A stretch of 64,000 bases of DNA from Eumeta japonica (taxonomy: Eukaryota; Arthropoda; Insecta; Lepidoptera; Psychidae), in NCBI GenBank assembly GCA_005406025.1, contig BGZK01001229.1:123223-187222 (forward strand), given 5' to 3'. The position numbers were made by a program, and so were the translations under genes. The notes under the pieces are model-generated. The model saw only the letters and a list, made by a program, of their open reading frames with translations, was not told the origin of the DNA and did not search any database. Position 1 is the stretch's first letter, and each line of letters begins with the position of its first letter. This document shows, piece after piece, positions 42,301 to 51,300 of the stretch.

Positions 42301-45300
42301 ACGAGTCGGCCCCCAAATGGGAATCGATATTGAAACTTATGGTTTAATATTGACGATGTTCAAACACGATTTATGTACTTTTCGCGACCGACTTCCGCTT
42401 TGACCTTGAGATAGAGAGCAAAATATCCGTATGCTCGACTATTACTAAAGGAGCATAACATGTATTAATTTCGTGACTGTAAGTCACAGAGAACTCAGAA
42501 AAAAAACATGATTTTTTTATGTAATTTTTTATTCTAAAAATTATAAAAAAATATATGTGATACCCTCTGTAATGTAACCTAACACCTCGCGTTAGTTTCA
42601 CTTCTTTATCTTAATTAGCTTCAGAGATATATCACATTTAGTAATAGTCGAGCATACGGATATTTTGCTCTCTATCTCAAGGTCAAAGCGGAAGTCGGTC
42701 GCGAAAAGTACATAAATCGTGTTTGAACATCGTCAATATTAAACCATAAGTTTCGATATCGATTCCCATTTGGGGGCCGACTCGTCATACGTATCCGGCT
42801 AAACCCTTTAATTGGATTCTGAGCAGCATCTGCATTTACGTTTAGAAAAATAGGAGTTTTGACGATAACAAATTCAGATTTTAACTTAGTCCGTTAGCCT
42901 GCTTCTAGTATGTCCTCGTTCCTTAAACTTTTTCTACATTGTTTTTTACAACGGTAAGGATTCTTTCAAATTATAATGAGTTAAAACAGTTGCTATAAAA
43001 GTGGTCAAGTTTCGTCATTCACGACAGAAATTATTCATGATAAAGAACAGCTTATGACCAGGCATAGGCATACGTAACAAGTATACAATGATGAAAGCGC
43101 ATGAAAATTCAACAAATGTGAATTTAATGGTGACAAAAAATGATTGTCAATTTTATTGTGACAACAGACAAACAAACAACTCCCGACGGACGGCCGAAAC
43201 CAAATTATTACAGATACGAGAAGAGCGAACAAGCACATTCAGCAAGCTTTTTATAACCGCCTTCAAAAAGGAAAGGTTATCTGTTTCTTTTGTATGTGCA
43301 CGATTGTTCTTGGAAATTACACGCGTTTAAGATATTTCACTGGATTAATGTATTATATACTTATGGAAAGGTTTTAATATACAATATATTAAACACAAAT
43401 TTTATGCACAAATTTATCTATGATATATTATATTTACGATTACTTTTCTTGTGCGATGAGTATTAGTTTTTCATCTAAAGACCCTTTTAATATTCGTAAA
43501 ATAAATACAAAAAAAAACAAATCAATACGGTAATGAACCTCAAAAACTGACAAAAAAACAAATGAAATATGTAATGGTTTTTAAGTTAATACAAAACATT
43601 TTTTAAAGAAAAAGATCGCTTGAAAAAATGAATATAAAATTATAAAATGATGTGTTATTTACATTGACTATGTTATTTATTATATTATCTATTTTAAATG
43701 TAAAAACAATAATTTTTTTTGAACCATAAAATTCAAAGAATTATATTGGTTTTTTGAAGTTTGTCAGATTTAATTTCTGCGACATATGTTATGATGCAAG
43801 AAAAGAACTAAACAGTATTCACAAGATTATTTAAAAAATTCAATACATTTAATTTATTAATGTGTATTAATATTTTATGAGATGTAACAATTCACCTGTT
43901 TTATGTACCACACTTTTAGGCAAAATACAGGTCAATTTAGCTCAAATGGCGCAATCAATTTATTTGTCTGTACGGAAAGACAACGAAAGTTTATAACATA
44001 ATCTAAATCATACAGTAAATCATAGAATGATCATTGTGCACGTGACCATCCTCGATCGGCCACGACAGTAGCCGTACCTGGTGGGCTGGGCATATGGTTC
44101 TCCGGCTGGTACATGTTGTCCATGGTTTGCCAGCGGCCGGCTCGCAGCATCCTTCCCATTGGCGCGTCCGGATCCATGCTGTTCCTGGAAGCTTCTCTGA
44201 TCCTAATTGAAATAAAAAATGCACATTTTAATCTTATCGAATGCATATCTATATACATTTACAGCATTTTATGAACAAGTATTAGTGTCTGTGAATCTAT
44301 AAAATTATGATTATTAAAAAAAAATGTGATTAACACAGTCAATAAAATATTTCTATTATTATATTGATTAATAAATAACAATTATAACACTGAAGGCTTT
44401 TGAACTCGAATGCAAAGTGGAAACATAACGAGTTCCAAGCTCTCGAAACGAGTGTGAAGAAATAGCTTGAAATTCGCCTAGCCGTTTCTATTTTACAATA
44501 CGAAAAACATAACGCTTCTTGGGTCGGGTAAATAGTTTGAAACAAGCAGTAGATTTTTAACACCGATGACATACTCATCATCTCCTGAACATCAATTAAT
44601 ACACATCGATATCTTCGGTGGCCTCGATCGCCGGAGAAAGACGACCGCAAGAATAATACGCCTACATATCATTAAATGATGTTACGCTGCCAGTCTTTTA
44701 CCGTAATCGGGCAGAGTGAAGCAAAACTTACTTTTGTAGTTCGCAGCCGTCGTCGGGATACGCTGATTGAGTGTGGTGATAAGCAGCGAAAAGCTATCTA
44801 CTACAGGTAGTAGTGACGGTGGCTTTCGGTGGTCAAGAGCGTTGTCTTCGAAACGCGAATGCCGGGTTGGAGCCTCACCACGGTCGAAATGACCGACGAG
44901 TTTTTAACTTGAGTTGAATTAAAAAATAATACGCAGTTTAAGAAAACTAAAAAAACACGCTTCAATTATAAATCGAACTAATGAGTGAAAAATAATTCTT
45001 AATATAGGAATAAAATAATGAACAAAAATATTAGTATTATTGTGGAAAATAGTGGATCGCTTTGTGTCATATCTAACGTACCATTTTTGGACTAAACGTA
45101 CCGATCGAATAATTTCGAGAACTGATTTATCGAACACCCCACGCTTTTTTCACAATAATACCAATATTTTTCATTCATTATTTTATTCTTATATCAAGAA
45201 TTGTTTTTCAATTTTTAGTTCGATTTATCATTAAAGCGCGTTTTTAGTTCTTTTGAACTATACTTTACAGTTGAACCTCGATAAGTTAAAGTCCAAGGGT

Positions 45301-48300
45301 AACACAAAATATTTTAAGTTATAAGAGGTTTTAGGTTATTAACCTATCCCTAACATAGACCCTCTATGTTAGGGATAGGTTAATATAGAGGTAGGTATGT
45401 ACATATGTATGTAACCTTGTTCCACCCTTTATCAGCGTATGTAAGTGTTGTTAGTTTTATTTTTGAACTCATTTTAAGCCAGTTTTATCACACAGTAAGT
45501 AAAGCGATGTTTCCAGGACAATGATCAAAAACTTATGATCTAAGGCTTACTACTTATGTCTTAAGGCTAACCGCCGCAAAGCTTTAAACAATTTCGAAGA
45601 AGCAAACAATAGGTGACATGTACTGTTTACGTTAACAATTTAACTAGTGAACACGTGCAAAACAAGAAACCTTTTTGCACACAATAACAATTTAATTAGT
45701 AAACACGTGCAAGCAATAAATATCGAAACCTACGCTCTTTCAAAATGACTCATTGACAAACAATTTTATGTAATAGGGTTGTGGAAACATTTCTTTAAGT
45801 TACTGAGGGCCAATACAGAGATTACTTATTTAAGTTATAGAGGTTGCGTATTTTAAGTTATAGAGGTTTTGGGCTCTGATGGGAAGGGAACATATTATTT
45901 TTTGAAGTTATAGAGGTTTTTAAGTTACCGAGGTTTGAGTTATCGAGGTTCTACTGTATTTCTCAGTTTTGATCTCAATACGATATCAATAGTATTTATA
46001 ATCAAGAGCCTTGATTTCAGAATATCTTACGTGTGGCAATGAATTTACATCATTCATGTCTAAGTAACCTTTCCATTTGATCTAACGCATCACTATTACA
46101 GTATAACGCACGAAACTTTGCCGCTGAGAAGTTCATCACGAAAACGTCGCAATGGCGTAAAATAGAAACGCGGCGGAGAATCAGGAAGGGTGGGTGAGCG
46201 CAATCTTGCGCATTATATCATTAGTATTTTTTATGTAATTTCAAAATTTCGATTTTTTTTTTCGAATTTATCAATTTTTTTATTTTTCTAAATTGTTAAA
46301 TTTTATAATGTTTCAAGTAATTATTTTTTGTTCAAATTTTCAATTTCTGACTACGAAATTTCAGATATATTTTTGTTTATTTTATTTTTCAAAATATGGA
46401 ATTATCGTATTGCCATCGGTTCTTGATAAATTTACAAAGTTTAAGTACATAAAATCTGACCGTTCACAGTGGATCAAAATCGAATCCACAGAAGTCGGTT
46501 ATAATCAAACAAATATACATAGATACAGGTGAAGGTAAAAAAAGCGTGTTAAGAATACACGCTGTGTTTCGGAGAGTAAGCCGTCGGCCCCGGCCGTTGA
46601 CTCGACGACAACGGCCGTTAGAGCCCCCATTCGCACTCGGGCGGCGGGAGCTCAAGGCCTATGGGTCGTATTAATAAACTTCGCTGGAACGGTGAGCCAT
46701 CTCAAGAAGTAACGTGGGAGCGAGACGTATATTATTTTCCATAGCGAAATATTATAACTGTCTTGCTCTTTCCACTCTCAAGATGCAACGCCACGCTTAA
46801 GTGTGTTTTATTAATACGACCCTAAGTCCTTCAATCTAAAATATTTTTATTGCGGGAGGGTATGGCCTTAGCAGGGCGGTGATTAAATCCTATTAGAACA
46901 TCAATATCTGAATGATAACCAAAACATTGCATTCGACTACCCTCAGCGACATGATATACGTCCTGCGACACTATCACGTAGAGTTCTAAGGCGGTTATCG
47001 GAGACCTACTTCCGAGATAAAACGATTGTAAAAACAGATCCGATAACACGTCGACGATAACTGACCTTTATATAATTTTGACGATAGATAAAACATATAC
47101 ATCTATTTATAAAAACATAGTAAACTCTACGACAATACCCGCTAAGATTATTCACACGTATCTTTGCCAATTCAATACCACGGCATTTAATATCTTACGT
47201 TTTAATAAACAGTTAAACAGAACACTGTAAATACCTAGCGTTCTTTTTATTTCACGTTTCATGGATTAGTCTATTAGTTTCCAATTTTGTGAATTCTGTA
47301 TCCGTAGCATTGTAACTTTTGAATTATATATTTTTCAACAAAAAACACGATATTAAAGTCTGTTAATTATTTCTCAAATATCTATGAATTTTAGTTTTCG
47401 ATAACGACATAATCCCCGACCCATATGGCTACGCATGTCAATTTTAGGATTATTCTGCTGGAAACGTTAACTATCACTCAAATAAAGTACTGCGAACTTC
47501 GCTCATAAATGTAATAATATCCGTTTATTAAATATTTCCGCTTAATGAATAAGAGAATGGAACTCCGCTTGTTTATCTCGAAATAGAGAGGCGTAGTTTT
47601 GTACGTTTTCTGTGAATTTTAATTGATATATTCCAGGAAGTATTGAACATTTATTATTTTTGACTTCCAACCTGACGTGTTACGACCTTCATTTTTATAT
47701 AATTAAAAATGACATATTTATAGCCTTTTTTTCATTAAAGGAATATTCGAATTCAAAAGCAACAGAAGACCAGTCGTTCGCTGATAAACACACCCGAATT
47801 ATTGTGTTGACAGTTAGTTTTCTCTTGAGGATCAATACGTAACAAGCAAAATGCAAGTGGTGATTAATCAGCCAATAATAAGAAGAGCGACCTGTCAAAA
47901 TTCTTAGTGGTTCCGTAATGCATCACTGTATCACAGTATAGCTTTCTTAGCTTTTCCTTTTTTTTCTCTATCCCCGAACCCACTACTCCCACCTTGACTG
48001 TTTTTCTTCTATTCCCCACACTGTCGATTCGTTCAGGGCAACGTCGGTCAGCCGGCGTATAGTTTAAATTTAGAAAACAGATAGAAATTAGTGTAAGCAA
48101 CCTTCTAGGTGAGGAACAAATACTATTTCGATGTCACTCGGTGCACACTGATCCAATCCATTTTTTGTATTCTTGGCCAGCCTGAGAACGACAGTACGCT
48201 TTTACATTACAGTCAGTTGGCAGCGGCACTGAAGTGAAATTCAATTCCGCGTTACAAAAACGTTATTATTTTTGATGTTGATAAATAATAACGCGTCTGG

Positions 48301-51300
48301 GATGAACATTCTTGGAGCAAACTAACATCATTGCTGTGACATTGAAACTTTCGAGTTACTTAAATAGATATGGATATTCATATTTATTCGCACTTGTCTA
48401 GGAATATAATAAAAATTAAGCCCTTATGAATACTTTTCGCATCCTTTATGTAGCTCTGCATTTCTATACCTATATGATTATGCGATGAGATTAGACGCAG
48501 TTGTTAATCGACGATTTGAAAACGAGAGACGAAACATTTTTACAGAACAGGATTTTTAATTTTTATCAAAAAATCTAAATACAGACAATAATTGCATCAA
48601 TAGTCTCAATCGGATTGAGATAATTTTTGTGCATCATGAGTGCGGTATATGTACCAACGCGACGAGATAGCACGGGGGAACGCAAACCCACAGGCTCTGG
48701 CCCTGGCTATTGCAAACAGAACTAACTATTATTATATTTAATATATTACCCACCTGTCGATTCATTTTACTATTATATAGAATTTTGTAAGAAGGAGACT
48801 GATTGAAAAATTGGACGATCAGTGGCATGGATAAAGGCTCAGGAACAGTAAATAAACAAATATTGTTGTTGTATCAGGTTTTTTAATTACCCCTTCTTCT
48901 GACGACTGACCTTTACTAAATTGTACTAAGAAAGTAATGGCGTACATTTTATTTAACCTCACTGTTCATACCCCATACACATTACACAATATTTCAACAT
49001 ACCCTTGTAGCAATTATGCAATATATCGTCTCTGAAACTGAAATTTTATTCAGGTGTTTTTTATCGAAGACTACGTTACATTGAGATTGCGTAATGAATA
49101 TTGTCTCTTACACTGATAGTAGAGGCATTTCTTTCTATTGATTACGAGTTTTATACAAAATAAGAAAATGAATAGTCCGAAGGCATAGAACTTTACCAAT
49201 TTCGGATTTTGCGTTGTGCTAAAATCACTAACTATTGCTAGAAAATCGGACAGATGCGAATCAACCTCGCGCAAGTGTTCCGCGCGAACCGCACGTTATT
49301 TACACATAAAAATTGATTTAACATATAATGTAATGAATTGTGTTAGTCGTGGTGTGTCGTACCACAAGGATAGGATCGGTTGGCATCTTCATTGCGTGTT
49401 TTTTTTTTGCTTTTACAAATCTGTCAATTAATGTGTATATAAGTGAATTCGTTCTGTTACAATAATTAATTCCATATTCCAATCGATTAAAAATTAAATC
49501 AAATTTGAAATAAAAAAAAATATCACTTCCAATTTGAACTTTTAAAATTATATAGTCCCAAGCCCTAAAAACGAAAAAAAAATATTTTCAAAGTACGGGC
49601 TGCAATGGGGCCGCTGATCCTTAGTTTTGTATATATTTCTATATTTCTTTGTACAATATATTCTAACAGACAATTATCTGCGACGAGCATCGAACAACGC
49701 GGGAGCGATAAATATGTATTCCTAATAAAGCCATCCTATTGAGAAAATAAATGTTTATATTGAGAACAATATTACTAAGAGATGTGCCAAATTTATACCG
49801 ACCTCGGTTATGAGCGTTTCAGAAACAAAAAAGCAGTAAACAAGGTGTAACCATAAAATTGGAATTATATTTGGCACGAGGAAAATCGCTAAATTGAAAA
49901 ATGTAACCACACATTTTTGTTATACTCGTGAAATTGACGTCATAAGCGAAACTATCGGAATTTTCCTGGACGTCGCCTACAAAATTTAAATAACGGATGA
50001 TTTAAATACTATGCATTTGAATATTGAAAATATTTAAATTTCAAAGCGGAGTGTTAAAATAATGTAAATAGCTACGTCCCTGACTTTGCCTCTATAAACG
50101 TTTGCCGGCTCGTTACCCGATCGGCGACGCGGAGGACGGACCTCGGCTTTTGTCGTCGGCGAGTCTCGACAAGCGGATCTCAACCAGACTAATTTTTTTG
50201 GTGCTCATGCACGCCAGTTATGTTAATACGTATATGGCTATAGTTTAGGGTTTGCCATTCGCCCCGGTCTTCGGAGGCATGCTCTGATATTGGAGGTTTC
50301 TGGACGGATTTAAAAAAGCGCCGTGGTAAAGATGAAATTTTAATTTTTTTCCGCTCCTCGTGCTCACATTAGGTTCCTTCAAAACAAGCTATTCTATTAA
50401 CTACTAAATACGCGGATAAAAAAAAGCGCCACGCGCAATCAAATCAAACAAACTACGACGACGCGGCGGACAATCGCCGCTTTCACCCACATCCTCGAGG
50501 GTTATCCGGGCCGGCTGATTAGCGTAAGCGCACTCGGAGCCTTATCGCGACCGGCGTCGAGTGCCGGCGCGACGCGAGGGCGGGCGGCGCGCGTGCGCGG
50601 GACGGCATCGGGCGGCGTTTCGGTGCGCGGCTCGTGCAGATAGATCCCTTTGTATGATTTCTTCCATTTTCATATTTGAAACCTTAGAAAGCGATTAAGT
50701 CTTTTTCGTCTCAGTCGTCCGACTACCACTCACTACACTCGTACAGTACTGCGCTCGGGCGGTCGACGGGCGGTCGCCGGGCGGTCGCCGGGCGGTCGCC
50801 GGTTCGTGCAAACGAGACATTCCCCACGTGTCTCGGTAACGTCTCGACACTCGTTTCAGAGAAAATCAAGAATGCGAGAAATCGTTTATTACTCTTTTGT
50901 TCTATATGCCGTGTAGGGTTTTATTAAAGATATTTTTGCAGTTTTGTACATGGGAATGAAGAAAACCGAACTCCTATAGGATCACTGTCTATCCGCCCGT
51001 CTATCACGGTAGAAGGTTTAAAAAACCGTAAAAACTGTACCGTATGACGTATTAAATGAAAGGGCTTACTGTAACGGTCCCAGTGACAAACCTAGAATTT
51101 CGAAAAAAATATATAAAAAGTAGTTGTATGCTTATAGATTACAGTTAACATATTCATTGCACGGAAGACTCTTCGCACGAGTACATCTCGCTTTGTCAGG
51201 TTTTTTTCTATATATTTTATGAAACCTGCGCGGCTTGTATCAGTGTATCCGATCACAAAAGTGGAAGAACTGGAATCTAACCTATGTCTATTGTAGATTA

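Noticed and set aside
44820..44910. tRNA gene
   Set aside because: A- and B-box-like words are present but no acceptor or anticodon stem could be folded; better read as a SINE.
46831..47049. Harbinger-type transposase fragment
   Set aside because: Only a vague YFRDK-like resemblance; no catalytic residues or ends.
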